64,000 nt of DNA from SHAN690 sp040221375 (GCA_040221375.1 JAVKEP010000110.1:62001-126000); one strand, 5' to 3'; positions 51,163 through 60,319 are shown, counted from the first letter of the stretch. Translations and numbers: made by a program. Notes: generated by a model from the letters alone, not told the origin.

Positions 51163-51750
51163 TTATTTTTTGGCGTCGAGCTCCATGTTGATCTCGATTT
51201 CTACTTCATCGCTTACGACCGCGGTTGCTGCCCAGCTTCCTGTCCCTACCCCGTAATCGGTCCGATTGATTTCTGTTTCAATCTTGATTCCGAGGATTTC
51301 GTACCCATCTTTCCAGGGATTGTCCATTCGACCCTTGATGGTTAAGGGCAAAGCGATTTCCTTGGTGATGTCGTGGATGGTCAACGAGCCGTAAACCATG
51401 TAGTTTTTGCCGGATGCATGTTCAAATCGAGAGGAAACGAACGTGATTTCAGGCCATTGTTCAGCGTTGAAGAAATCTACAGACTGGAGGTGGTTATCCC
51501 GCTTGGGTTCGTCCGTATCAACGCTTCGAACGTCGATCGTGAAAACCGCTTTGCTTCCTTGGAGGTTGGAAGGGTCAAAGTAGATCTCACCATCGAACTT
51601 CTTGAATTTTCCAGGTACGGAAGAGAAGAAGTGGTCGATCGAGAATTGAATGGAAGCGTGCGACTTGTCGATGTTCCACTGTTTTGCAGTTTGCGCAGCG
51701 ACGCTGGCCGTGAATCCTAGGAATAGGAGGGCCGTCAAGATGTGTTTCAT
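51163..51750 (-). CDS. YceI family periplasmic protein
   Basis: A signal peptide (MKHILTALLFLGFTASVAAQ) precedes a YceI lipocalin-like barrel of about 175 residues: 'WNIDKSHASIQFSIDHFFSS', 'VFTIDVRSVDTDEPKRDNHL', 'INRTDYGVGTGSW' and 'VSDEVEIEINMELDA'. YceI proteins bind isoprenoid-type lipids. Confidence 0.94.
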   Translation of the reverse strand: MKHILTALLFLGFTASVAAQTAKQWNIDKSHASIQFSIDHFFSSVPGKFKKFDGEIYFDPSNLQGSKAVFTIDVRSVDTDEPKRDNHLQSVDFFNAEQWPEITFVSSRFEHASGKNYMVYGSLTIHDITKEIALPLTIKGRMDNPWKDGYEILGIKIETEINRTDYGVGTGSWAATAVVSDEVEIEINMELDAKK

Positions 51751-51836
51751 GTTTATTTGTTTCCCAGCTTGTCGATCGATCGCTGGAATCCTTACATGCC
51801 GGCATCCGACAAAAGCCCCTGGATCTCAGTCACCCA

Positions 51837-53456
51837 CTAAGCATACATGGTTGCTCTCTGCTCTTGAATTTTACTGCTTTCGATGTAGTCGTCGTAGCTC
51901 ATCATTTTGTCGATGCAGCCGCTCGGAGTCAACTCAACGATGCGCGTTGCTGCGGTATGGGTGAAGGTGTGGTCATGCGAAGTGAAAATGACCGTCCCAG
52001 GAAAATTGATCAAGGCATTGTTGAAGGCGGTAATGGATTCGAGGTCCAAGTGATTGGTGGGCTCGTCCAAGATCAGAAGGTTTGCTCCTTTGATCATGAT
52101 GCGCGAAAGCATGCACCTCACTTTTTCTCCTCCTGAGAGCACGTTCGACTTCTTCTTGATGTCTTCGCCGCTGAACAACATCTTGCCAAGAAATCCGCGC
52201 ACGTCCACATCGTCCATTCCCGAGGGTGCGTATTGGCGTAGCCATTCGAGTAGATCGTATTTGTTGTCGAAGTATTGCTCATTATTTACCGTCAGGTAAC
52301 CCCAGGTGATGGTTTGTCCATACTTGAATTCGCCTGAAGTTGGCTGCAGCTCGCCGGCCAAAATGCGAAAGAGTGCCGTAATCGCTTGGCCATTCCGACC
52401 GATTACTGCGATTTTATCCCCTTTGTTGACGGTCAAGTCGAGGTCTTTAAAAAACACAGCACCCTCTTCGCTGACGTAACTGAGACCATCGATGTTAAGG
52501 ATGTCGTTTCCTGCTTCTCGCTCTTGCTGGAAGATGATTCCTGGGTACTTACGACTCGAAGGCTGAATGTCATCTACGTTGATGCGCTCGAGCAATTTTT
52601 TCCGGCTCGTGGCTTGTCGAGCTTTAGACTTATTGGCGCTAAACCGCTGGACAAACTCGGTCAATTCGGCACGCTTGGTTTCGAGCTTTTTATTTTGTTG
52701 GGCTTGCTGACGTAGCGCCAATTGACTGGATTCGTACCAGAACGTGTAGTTTCCCGTAAACAATTTGATTTTACCATAATCAAGGTCGGCAATGTGGGTA
52801 CAAACCGTATCGAGAAAGTGTCTGTCGTGCGAAACGACGATGACCGTGTTTTTAAAGTCGAGTAGAAAATCTTCTAACCATGTTACGGTTTCAATATCCA
52901 GGTCGTTGGTTGGCTCATCGAGGATAAGAATGTCGGGATTGCCAAAGATCGCTTGGGCAAGGAGCACTCGAACCTTGGCTGAGCCATTCATGTCCTTCAT
53001 AAGCTTCTGATGGTCTGCCTCGGCGATGTGCAGTCCACTTAAAAGCGCGGCGGCATCTGATTCTGCGTTCCAACCGTCCATTTCGGCAAACTCCTCTTCC
53101 AGCTCTGACGCCTTGATTCCGTCGGCGTCTGAAAAATCCTCTTTGGCGTAGATGGCATCCTTTTCCTGCATCACTTCAAAAAGGCGTTGGTGGCCACGGA
53201 GAACAGTCTCCAACACAGACATTTCGTCGAACTGAAAGTGATTTTGATTGAGTACGGCCATGCGCTTGCCTGGCTCGATGGAAATGTGTCCTGTGTTCGG
53301 CTCTACTTCACCCGCCAGGATCTTGAGGAAAGTGGACTTTCCTGCACCATTGGCGCCGATCACGCCATAGCAATTGCCTTCCGTGAAATTGGCGTTGACC
53401 TCGTCGAAAAGCTTCTGTTTTCCGAATGCAAGTGAAACGTTGTGTGCTGCGATCAT
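51837..53456 (-). CDS. ABC-F family ATPase with degenerate second P-loop
   Basis: ATG 53456 is chosen because the family starts with 'MIAAHNVSLAFGKQKLF'. The frame is open 41 codons further up without conserved content. The 539-residue protein has two nucleotide-binding domains. The first has an intact Walker A 'GANGAGKST' (34-42), Walker B 'LILDEPTNDLDIETVTWLED' and His switch. The second has 'GRNGQAITALF' near residues 353-363, where Lys of GxxGxGK[ST] is replaced by Ile, while its signature 'LSGGEKVRCMLSRI' and Walker B 'LLILDEPTNHLD' remain. ABC-F proteins act on the ribosome. There is no membrane segment. Confidence 0.93.
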   Translation of the reverse strand: MIAAHNVSLAFGKQKLFDEVNANFTEGNCYGVIGANGAGKSTFLKILAGEVEPNTGHISIEPGKRMAVLNQNHFQFDEMSVLETVLRGHQRLFEVMQEKDAIYAKEDFSDADGIKASELEEEFAEMDGWNAESDAAALLSGLHIAEADHQKLMKDMNGSAKVRVLLAQAIFGNPDILILDEPTNDLDIETVTWLEDFLLDFKNTVIVVSHDRHFLDTVCTHIADLDYGKIKLFTGNYTFWYESSQLALRQQAQQNKKLETKRAELTEFVQRFSANKSKARQATSRKKLLERINVDDIQPSSRKYPGIIFQQEREAGNDILNIDGLSYVSEEGAVFFKDLDLTVNKGDKIAVIGRNGQAITALFRILAGELQPTSGEFKYGQTITWGYLTVNNEQYFDNKYDLLEWLRQYAPSGMDDVDVRGFLGKMLFSGEDIKKKSNVLSGGEKVRCMLSRIMIKGANLLILDEPTNHLDLESITAFNNALINFPGTVIFTSHDHTFTHTAATRIVELTPSGCIDKMMSYDDYIESSKIQEQRATMYA

Positions 53457-53622
53457 GGCGGTTCTAAATTTTGCGGCTGCAAAGGTACTGAGAATGAAGG
53501 GAAAATCCAGGTGGCATTCCATCAATACGATAAGCGTGAATTGGAATAAGATTAGAGAAGCACACCCGTCGTTTTTCAACCTTTCGCTTACCTTGTGCGT
53601 CTACTAACCAAATCAAAAACCG

Positions 53623-54459
53623 ATGAAACACAATTACTTAGTACTTACTTCTATGCTACTCGTATCCATTGGACTCATTTTGACGTCCAATGCGAATGGC
53701 CCTGCCTCGAACGGGAATAGAGCGACTAATGCTCCTGGGGACGGGACAACCAAGTGTACTTCTTGCCATGCGGGCGGCTCATTTGGAAGCGTATCCGTTG
53801 ACTTTGCAATGATGGATGGGAACGGAAATGAAGTTACGGAGTACGCTCCGCAACAAGTCTATTCAATCAATGTCAGCGTATCGAGCTCGATGGGAACACC
53901 CAGCGGCTACGGTTTTCAGGCCATTGCTATGGAAAACGCTGGAGACACGCCCTTGAATGCCTTCAGCAATGCAGGCGTTGGCGTTCAACTTTCCACCTCC
54001 AGCTCTAGGCAATATGCTGAACATTCTGGACCGAGCTCTACTGGAAATTTCACCTTTGATTGGACGGCACCTGCACAAGGAACTGGAGACGTGACCTTTT
54101 ACATGGGCGCAAATGCGGTCAACGTAAACGGAAGCAATGCGGGCGATAATGCCGTATTGGTCGACTTTTCATTTTCTGAGATGGCCGATACCAACGACAC
54201 CAACTCTAACGAGCCACCGGCAGGAATTTTCTCCATCGCAAGCGACGGAGACGCCATTCAGTTCTTTCCCAACCCCGTTCAAGACATTGTGCGCTTGACC
54301 GGAATCGAGAACGATGCAATCGTCCAAGTATATTCGATCAACGGAAGCTTGATTCGAAGCGAAGTGATCTCAGAAAAATCGCTGGACCTCTCTTCGCTGG
54401 AATCCGGGGTCTACATCTTAAGATCCGATAACAAAACAGGAAGGTTTATCAAGATTTAA
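53623..54459 (+). CDS. Secreted reelin-like (choice-of-anchor V) protein with CxxCH and T9SS domain
   Basis: A signal peptide (ends 'GLILTSNANG') is followed by 'TTKCTSCHAGGSFGS' with a CxxCH heme-attachment-type motif. A beta-sandwich domain follows ('YSINVSVSSS', 'GYGFQAIAMENAGDTPLNAF', 'HSGPSSTGNFTFDWTAPAQG', 'VTFYMGANAVNVNGSNAGD'), recognised as choice-of-anchor V/reeler-like. The end is a type A T9SS domain ('IQFFPNPVQDIVRLTGIEN', 'LDLSSLESGVYILRSDN'). Whether heme is really attached is unknown. Confidence 0.87.
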   Translation: MKHNYLVLTSMLLVSIGLILTSNANGPASNGNRATNAPGDGTTKCTSCHAGGSFGSVSVDFAMMDGNGNEVTEYAPQQVYSINVSVSSSMGTPSGYGFQAIAMENAGDTPLNAFSNAGVGVQLSTSSSRQYAEHSGPSSTGNFTFDWTAPAQGTGDVTFYMGANAVNVNGSNAGDNAVLVDFSFSEMADTNDTNSNEPPAGIFSIASDGDAIQFFPNPVQDIVRLTGIENDAIVQVYSINGSLIRSEVISEKSLDLSSLESGVYILRSDNKTGRFIKI

Positions 54460-54481
54460 GTTCGGCCTACATGAGCATAAA

Positions 54482-54508
54482 GATCCCGGCTTCGGTCGGG
54501 ATTTTTTT
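54482..54508 (+). terminator. UUCG-tetraloop terminator
   Basis: GATCCCGGC-TTCG-GTCGGGAT forms a strong stem capped by a TTCG tetraloop and is followed by seven T. It ends the 53623-54459 transcript. Confidence 0.9.
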
Positions 54509-54518
54509 ATCCGATATT

Positions 54519-54538
54519 TTGACCGACCGGTTGGTCAA
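54519..54538. promoter_or_regulatory. TetR-type operator palindrome
   Basis: The 20-base site TTGACCGACCGGTTGGTCAA is palindromic except at one symmetrical pair (positions 7 and 14). It covers the TTG of the promoter at 54531-54533. TetR-family operators of the ACCGACCGGTCGGT kind are known. The adjacent tetR-like gene suggests autoregulation. Confidence 0.75.
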
Positions 54539-54560
54539 TTAAAAAAGTATCGTACTTTTA
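54531..54560 (+). promoter_or_regulatory. Promoter of the TetR/LolA-like/ABC operon
   Basis: TTG (54531-54533), a 19-base spacer and TACTTTTA (54553-54560) fit the Bacteroidetes promoter with one change in the last -7 base. The ATG follows 22 bases later. Confidence 0.65.
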
Positions 54561-54582
54561 GCCCATCGTCAACCAGCTATTC

Positions 54583-55164
54583 ATGTCGCCAAGAACAGCC
54601 GAACAATTTGAGATGATTCGCCAAGGGCGCAGGGAAGAAATTCTCGATGCAGCCCTTCATGTATTTGCGGAGTCAGGATACCATTCTGCTTCAGTAAGTC
54701 AAATCGCGAAACGCGCGTGCGTTTCAAAGGGATTGATGTACAATTACTTTGAAAGTAAAGAAGAAGTTCTGACAACGCTGATAACCGACTTGTTTGAATA
54801 TACGATGGAGAGGATGAAGATATATCCGAACGAAGTCATCGACGATGCTCGATTTGAAGAGATCATTGAGATCAGCGTCCAAATTCCCATCGAAGAGCCC
54901 CAGCGTTGGAAGTTGTACATGGGTTTAGCCTTCCAGAAAGACGTGACTGAGATGATCATGCAAGAAATGATGGGTCGCATGGGGCCATACGTTGAAGGCC
55001 TCGGTCAATATTTCAAGAAGCAAGGACATCAAGACCCCATGGCCATGATGCGGATTTTTTCTGCGGTTTTGGATGGCGTGCAAATGCATTGCCTCCTCGA
55101 TCCCGTAAATTTTCCAGTAGAAAATGCGAAGCGGTACCTTAAAGAACAATTTGTAAGAAGATGA
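54583..55164 (+). CDS. TetR family transcriptional regulator
   Basis: The 193-residue protein has the N-terminal helix-turn-helix 'GRREEILDAALHVFAESGYH' to 'VSQIAKRACVSKGLMYNYFE' (residues ~12-57) and a helical ligand domain containing 'LYMGLAFQKDVTEMIMQEMM'. It begins the operon, sits beside a palindromic operator, and its stop overlaps the next start (ATGA). It probably represses its own operon until an envelope-related ligand binds. Confidence 0.92.
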   Translation: MSPRTAEQFEMIRQGRREEILDAALHVFAESGYHSASVSQIAKRACVSKGLMYNYFESKEEVLTTLITDLFEYTMERMKIYPNEVIDDARFEEIIEISVQIPIEEPQRWKLYMGLAFQKDVTEMIMQEMMGRMGPYVEGLGQYFKKQGHQDPMAMMRIFSAVLDGVQMHCLLDPVNFPVENAKRYLKEQFVRR

Positions 55165-55904
55165 AAATAATCACAACCGTACTTTTCCTATTCATAGGCA
55201 TGGGCGCAATCGGCCAAGACGCCAAAGAAATAATTCGGAAAGCCGAGGAGAAAATGCGCGGGAAGGAATCGGCCTACATGGAAATGACCATTGATGTCAT
55301 TCGTCCAAAGTGGACGCGATCAATGGCGTTAAAAAGCTGGAGCAGAGGAAACGACTACAGCTTAATGGTCCTTACGGAACCGGCTAAAGACGCTGGCACT
55401 GCCTTCTTAAAACGGGAAAAAGAAGTGTGGAATTGGATGCCGAGCATCGAAAGATCGATTAAAATGCCTCCTAGCATGATGATGCAAAGTTGGATGGGGA
55501 CGGATCTAAGCAACGATGATCTGGTTCGAGAATCTTCCAACGTAACTGACTATACCCATGAATTGGATGGAGATTCAACCATTGATGGTAAACTCTGCTG
55601 GAAGATCGTTTTGACTCCTAAACCGGATGCGCCCGTTGTATGGGGAAAAGTAGTAGCTTTTGTGGACCAAGAAAACTATGTTCAACTTAAAGCCGAACAA
55701 TACGACGAGGACGGTTATTTGGTCAATGAAATGATAGGGACCGATGTACGAGAAATGGATGGAGTCATCATGGCGACCAAGCTAGAACTCATACCCGTTG
55801 AGAAAACGGGTCAAAAGACCGTCATGAAGATAAATGACATCAAATTCAATGAGATCTATGGTGATGCTTTTTTTACCGTTCAAAACATGAAGAAGATGCG
55901 ATGA
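55161..55904 (+). CDS. Outer-membrane lipoprotein-sorting (LolA-like) protein
   Basis: A signal peptide (MKIITTVLFLFIGMGAIGQ) precedes a 228-residue LolA/LolB-like half barrel of the PF17131 kind: 'MEMTIDVIRPKWTRSMALKS', 'GTAFLKREKEVWNWMPSIER', 'MMMQSWMGTDLSNDDLVRES', 'TDVREMDGVIMATKLELIPV'. Such proteins carry lipids or lipoproteins through the periplasm. It is coupled to tetR and followed by ABC genes. Confidence 0.88.
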   Translation: MKIITTVLFLFIGMGAIGQDAKEIIRKAEEKMRGKESAYMEMTIDVIRPKWTRSMALKSWSRGNDYSLMVLTEPAKDAGTAFLKREKEVWNWMPSIERSIKMPPSMMMQSWMGTDLSNDDLVRESSNVTDYTHELDGDSTIDGKLCWKIVLTPKPDAPVVWGKVVAFVDQENYVQLKAEQYDEDGYLVNEMIGTDVREMDGVIMATKLELIPVEKTGQKTVMKINDIKFNEIYGDAFFTVQNMKKMR

Positions 55905-55974
55905 CTTTGCTGTGATTCACTCACGGAGAAACGTCAAAATATATGCAGCCGGCCACCAACAATATTGGACAACG

Positions 55975-57195
55975 ATGAAACTTCTATTAAAACTCGCATG
56001 GCGAAACCTCTGGCGCAATAAGCGTCGTACGGGAATTACCCTTGCATCGGTTTTCTTTGCGGTCATCCTCGCAACGTTCATGATGAGCCTTAAAGAAGGG
56101 GTTTATAAAAACATGACCGAAGCCATGGTCGCTTCCTACACTGGGTTCATCCAAGTGCACGCCAACGGTTACTGGGCCAGTAAGAGCATTGACGATGCAT
56201 TTATTTATTCGGATTCGCTGGCGGAGGTTGTTGAAAACCACCCGGATGTGAATGGTGTGGTTCAGCGCATTGAAAACTTTGCCCTCAGCGCGACCGACAG
56301 CACAAGCAAAGGGGCAATGGTTGTGGGCACAGATCCCATCGGAGAAATGATGATGACCCATCTCAATGAGCGCATTGTAGATGGGGAGTATTTTTTACCA
56401 GGAGACAAGGCGGTTTTGATTGGAAGTGGATTGGCAGAATTCCATCATGTAGGCGTCGGTGATACCATGGTACTACTCGGGCAAGGCTATCATGGGACCA
56501 ATGCAGCAGGGAAGTACCCGATCAAAGGGATCATAAAATTTGGATCGCCAGAGTTGAGTAAGCAACTCGTGATGCTTCCCATTGAGGAAGCGAAAATCTT
56601 GTATGGTATGGAAGGCAACATCACCAATTTGGTTGTGCTTCTGGATGATGCAGAATCGGCAGTAGATGTGGCTGCTGATTTGAGGTTTGCATTGGGTGAT
56701 GGCTATGAGTCCTTGGCTTGGCCAGAGCTCGTTCCCGATTTGGTGAGTATGATCGAAGCTGACAAAGTGGAAGGCTACATATTTATGTTCATACTCTACA
56801 TGGTGATTTCATTTGGCATTTTCGGAACCGTTTTGATGATGCTTGCCGAACGAAAGCACGAATTCGGGGTCTTGGTTGCCATCGGTATGAAGAGGGCTAA
56901 GTTGGGTTGGGTGGTGTTCTTTGAAACCGTCGTAATATCGGTCTTAGGAGCGTTGATTGGCATCCTAGGCGCACTACCTATTTGCACTGCTATCTATCTT
57001 AACCCAATCCGTTTTGGAGGAGATCAGGCCAGCATGATGGAAGACTATGGAATGGAGCCGATCATACAAACCTCAATAGAGCCAGGAATCTTTTTGCAGC
57101 AGGCCAGTGTGGTTGCATTGGTTGCGTGTGTTATTGCCATTTATCCCTTGGTAACTCTGTTGAATTTGAATGCGAACAAAGCAATGAGAAGTTGA
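55975..57195 (+). CDS. FtsX/LolC-type ABC transporter permease 1
   Basis: ATG 55975 gives 'MKLLLKLAWRNLWRNKRRTG', the usual N-terminus of the FtsX/MacB/LolC family. The 406-residue protein has one N-terminal helix, a large periplasmic domain (~50-280) and three C-terminal helices ('GYIFMFILYMVISFGIFGTV', 'KLGWVVFFETVVISVLGALI', 'ASVVALVACVIAIYPLVTLL'). The coupling helix is 'ERKHEFGVLVAIGMKRAKLG'. It likely pairs with the next gene. Confidence 0.92.
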   Translation: MKLLLKLAWRNLWRNKRRTGITLASVFFAVILATFMMSLKEGVYKNMTEAMVASYTGFIQVHANGYWASKSIDDAFIYSDSLAEVVENHPDVNGVVQRIENFALSATDSTSKGAMVVGTDPIGEMMMTHLNERIVDGEYFLPGDKAVLIGSGLAEFHHVGVGDTMVLLGQGYHGTNAAGKYPIKGIIKFGSPELSKQLVMLPIEEAKILYGMEGNITNLVVLLDDAESAVDVAADLRFALGDGYESLAWPELVPDLVSMIEADKVEGYIFMFILYMVISFGIFGTVLMMLAERKHEFGVLVAIGMKRAKLGWVVFFETVVISVLGALIGILGALPICTAIYLNPIRFGGDQASMMEDYGMEPIIQTSIEPGIFLQQASVVALVACVIAIYPLVTLLNLNANKAMRS

Positions 57196-57196
57196 T

Positions 57197-58414
57197 ATGA
57201 TACTAAAAATCGCATGGAGAAATGTGTGGCGCAACAAGGTGAGAAGCCTTGTGGTGATCATTGCAATAGCCCTAGGGTTGTGGGCTGGGACTTTTGCATC
57301 CGGATTCTACGAAGGAATGATGGAGCAAAAAATAAATGACGTCATAGAGAATGAATTTTCTCATTTTCAGTTTCACGATACCCTGTTTCGCGAAGAGTTT
57401 GCCTTAAAACATAGCATTTCGAGCTACACCGAAGTCGGACAAGCTCTCAAGGCGGATGATCAGATAGTAGGCGTAAGTGCGCGGGTCTTGGTGATGAGCA
57501 TGTTTCAGTCGGCTAATAAATCGGGCTCCATCAAATTGGTCGGCATTCACCCTGATAACGAGGCGCTGGTAACCCGCTTAGATAAAAAGCTGATCGAAGG
57601 AGCTTATTTCGAGGGAGTGAAACGGAACCCAATTCTTGTCAGTTCCCGGACGGCCGAAGATTACAACTTGAAGCTAAAGAGTAAGGTAGTACTGACCCTA
57701 CAGGACCTGGAAGGTGAAATCGTCGCCGCATCGTTTAGGGTGGTAGGCATCTATCGATCGAACAACGGGATGTTCGATGACATGAACGCCTTTGTGCAGG
57801 CAGGCGATATACAAACTGTTCTAAACCTTGGCGACCAATTCTATCATCAGATTGCCGTCTTGACCAGCAGTCACGCGCTGGCAGAGCCCTATGCATTAAA
57901 GTATGCGCAACAATTTCAAGAGCTCGAAGTCTTGCCTTGGTTGGATTTGGCCACCGGAATGCGGTACATGGTAGAAGCCTCGGGGACATTTTCTCTCATA
58001 TTCGTTGGAATCATCCTTGTTGCCTTGCTCTTCAGTATCGTCAACACCATGCTCATGGCGGTGATGGAACGCACCCGCGAAATCGGAATGCTCAAAGCCA
58101 TCGGGCTCAACCGCAGAAAAGTGTTTTCCATGATCATGCTCGAAACCGTGTTTCTGTCATTTGTAGGTACGCCGGTTGGGTTATTGGTTGCATATCTTTT
58201 CATTGAACAAACCGGAAGCAAAGGCATCGATTTGGGTGCAGTCGGCGAAACGTACAGTGACCTTGGGTTTTCCGCTGTGGTTTACCCGAGCCTAGAAACA
58301 GGAAGCTATGTTTCGATTGCTGTGATGGTCTTCGTTATGTCCTTCATCGCTGCCTTATACCCAGCACGAAAAGCTTTGAAAATGAATGCGTCAGAAGCCA
58401 TTCGAAAAATATAA
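57197..58414 (+). CDS. FtsX/LolE-type ABC transporter permease 2
   Basis: The 405-residue paralogue of permease 1 begins 'MILKIAWRNVWRNKVRSLVV'. It shows the same 1+3 helix layout with 'LIFVGIILVALLFSIVNTML' and 'MERTREIGMLKAIGLNRRKV', ending 'LYPARKALKMNASEAIRKI'. It starts 1 base after the previous stop. Two distinct permeases resemble LolC and LolE. Confidence 0.92.
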   Translation: MILKIAWRNVWRNKVRSLVVIIAIALGLWAGTFASGFYEGMMEQKINDVIENEFSHFQFHDTLFREEFALKHSISSYTEVGQALKADDQIVGVSARVLVMSMFQSANKSGSIKLVGIHPDNEALVTRLDKKLIEGAYFEGVKRNPILVSSRTAEDYNLKLKSKVVLTLQDLEGEIVAASFRVVGIYRSNNGMFDDMNAFVQAGDIQTVLNLGDQFYHQIAVLTSSHALAEPYALKYAQQFQELEVLPWLDLATGMRYMVEASGTFSLIFVGIILVALLFSIVNTMLMAVMERTREIGMLKAIGLNRRKVFSMIMLETVFLSFVGTPVGLLVAYLFIEQTGSKGIDLGAVGETYSDLGFSAVVYPSLETGSYVSIAVMVFVMSFIAALYPARKALKMNASEAIRKI

Positions 58415-58436
58415 TTCTCAGATTCAAAACTCAATC

Positions 58437-59123
58437 ATGAAGCACCTAGTTATCGAAACCAAAGATCTTTCCAAGACATACGAGGGCGTTGTACCCGTGG
58501 CTGCTGTCAATCGAGTAAACCTTCAGATAGAAGACAATGAGTTTACAGCGATCGTGGGCCCTTCAGGTTCGGGGAAAACGACCCTGCTAAATTTGATCAG
58601 CGGTTTGGACAAACCAACGTCAGGATCTGTCAAAGTGAACGGAAATGAACTCACTGAAATGTCAGAAAATCAGCTGATCGATTTCCGATTGAAACACATT
58701 GGGTTTGTCTTTCAGAGCTTTAACCTCATTCCCGTGTTGACCGCAAGAGAAAACACAGAGTTCATTATGCTCCTACAAAACGTCGAAAAGAAATTTAGGG
58801 ATGAGCGCGTTGACAAACTGCTGGCAGAAGTTGGCTTAGCCGATAAAATGAACAGCAGACCCTCACAGTTAAGCGGCGGACAACAGCAACGGGTTGCCGT
58901 TGCGAGGGCCTTGGCCTCCAAACCAGACTTTGTTCTGGCGGATGAACCTACCGCGAATTTAGATTCTCATTCCACCAGCAACCTCCTCGATACCATGGCA
59001 AGGCTCAACGCAGAAGAGGGCATCACTTTTGTCTTCTCTACCCACGACCAGCGAGTGATCGATAGAGCGAGAAGGGTGATTACTTTGGTCGATGGAAAGA
59101 TCGAAAGCGACGTGCGCCGATGA
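58437..59123 (+). CDS. LolD/MacB-type ABC transporter ATPase
   Basis: ATG 58437 starts 'MKHLVIETKDLSKTYEGVVP'. The 228-residue ATPase has Walker A 'GPSGSGKTT', Q-loop 'FVFQSFNLIPVLTARENTEF', signature 'LSGGQQQRVAVARAL', Walker B 'FVLADEPTANLD' and His switch 'STHDQRV'. It energises the two permeases. Its stop overlaps the barrel gene (ATGA). Confidence 0.95.
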   Translation: MKHLVIETKDLSKTYEGVVPVAAVNRVNLQIEDNEFTAIVGPSGSGKTTLLNLISGLDKPTSGSVKVNGNELTEMSENQLIDFRLKHIGFVFQSFNLIPVLTARENTEFIMLLQNVEKKFRDERVDKLLAEVGLADKMNSRPSQLSGGQQQRVAVARALASKPDFVLADEPTANLDSHSTSNLLDTMARLNAEEGITFVFSTHDQRVIDRARRVITLVDGKIESDVRR

Positions 59124-60301
59124 GGCTTCTCAAGCTTTACCTCGGTATGTTAATCCTTGTTCCGTGTATAGGGAGGGCACAACAGGGCAAAACCATTTCA
59201 GACCTCTTCCAATTGAGGGGGTATGTAAAAAACATGCAAAGCTTTCAAATGGCCGATCTCAACTATGTCTCGCACAATAACCTCATCCACAACAGACTGA
59301 ATTTCAGGGTCTATCCATCTTCACAATGGAGCCTTGGACTTGAAATTCGGAATCGACTTTTTACTGGCGATCAAGTGCATTATAATCCAGCTTTTGCCCG
59401 CAGTGTGGATACTGATATGGGACTGATAGACTTGAGCTGGCTTTGGTTGAACCAAGGGGGTATCGCGGCCCTAACTCAGGTGGATCGAGGATGGGTGAAG
59501 TGGGCGAACAAGCAGTGGGAGGTTACGCTGGGCCGTCAGCGCATCAATTGGGGCTTGAACGCTTTCTGGAACTCGAATGACCTGTTCAATACCTTCAACT
59601 TGGTAGATTTCGATTACGAAGAAAGACCGGGCTCTGATGCGGTCCGGATACAGCGGTATTTTAAAGATTTTAGCTCATTTGAAGTCGCCCTTGCACCTTC
59701 ACTCAACGACTCTTCATGGGTTGGCGCAGGAATGTATCGGTTCAACAAATGGACCTATGATTTTCAGTTGATAGCAGGCTGGTGGAACGAAGATGTGGCC
59801 TTAGGCGCGGGTTGGGCTGGAAACCTGGGAACCGCAAGCTTCAAAGGTGAGGCAACCTATTTTCACCCTCAAGAAGATTGGGACGATACGCTAGGTGCAA
59901 TCAGCGCGTCGATCTCTGTGGATTATGTCTTTTCAGGTAACCTTTACGTGATGGGAGGTGTTTTAGTCAATTCGCTCGGTGCGGATAGCACCCTCAATTT
60001 TGCGGCTTTGGCGAATTCAGCCATCGTGAGTACAACTCCGCCGAGCGCGAAAAATTTGATGCCGGCTAAATATTCGTTGCTGCTTTCTGTTTCGCGTCCG
60101 ATTACACCGCTCATTTCGACCTCGCTTGTCGGAATTTATTCGCCGGGCGTGAACCTACTCTTTGTCATGCCTTCTCTCTCCGTGGCCGTTGCAAGCAATT
60201 GGGATTTCTCTGTATTTGCTCAAACTAGCATGCTCGATAACGGAAAATCATTCCGCAACTATGGAACATCGGTTTTTGCACGACTAAAATGGGGGTTTTG
60301 A
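59120..60301 (+). CDS. Outer-membrane beta-barrel protein of the transport operon
   Basis: A signal peptide (MRLLKLYLGMLILVPCIGRA) precedes ~373 residues of alternating amphipathic strands with aromatic belts ('SLGLEIRNRLFTGDQVHYNP', 'WEVTLGRQRINWGLNAFW', 'YDFQLIAGWWNEDVALGAGW') and a C-terminal aromatic residue ('FARLKWGF'), typical of Bam substrates. The fold recalls porin/DUF1302-like barrels. Being the last coupled gene, it probably works with the LolA-like carrier and the ABC complex. Confidence 0.82.
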   Translation: MRLLKLYLGMLILVPCIGRAQQGKTISDLFQLRGYVKNMQSFQMADLNYVSHNNLIHNRLNFRVYPSSQWSLGLEIRNRLFTGDQVHYNPAFARSVDTDMGLIDLSWLWLNQGGIAALTQVDRGWVKWANKQWEVTLGRQRINWGLNAFWNSNDLFNTFNLVDFDYEERPGSDAVRIQRYFKDFSSFEVALAPSLNDSSWVGAGMYRFNKWTYDFQLIAGWWNEDVALGAGWAGNLGTASFKGEATYFHPQEDWDDTLGAISASISVDYVFSGNLYVMGGVLVNSLGADSTLNFAALANSAIVSTTPPSAKNLMPAKYSLLLSVSRPITPLISTSLVGIYSPGVNLLFVMPSLSVAVASNWDFSVFAQTSMLDNGKSFRNYGTSVFARLKWGF

Positions 60302-60319
60302 GAGCGATGCTGATGCAGT

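Noticed and set aside
53457..53579. N-terminal extension of the ABC-F ATPase
   Set aside because: The 41 extra codons are not conserved in character and overlap the promoter zone of the divergent gene; ATG 53456 fits the family start.
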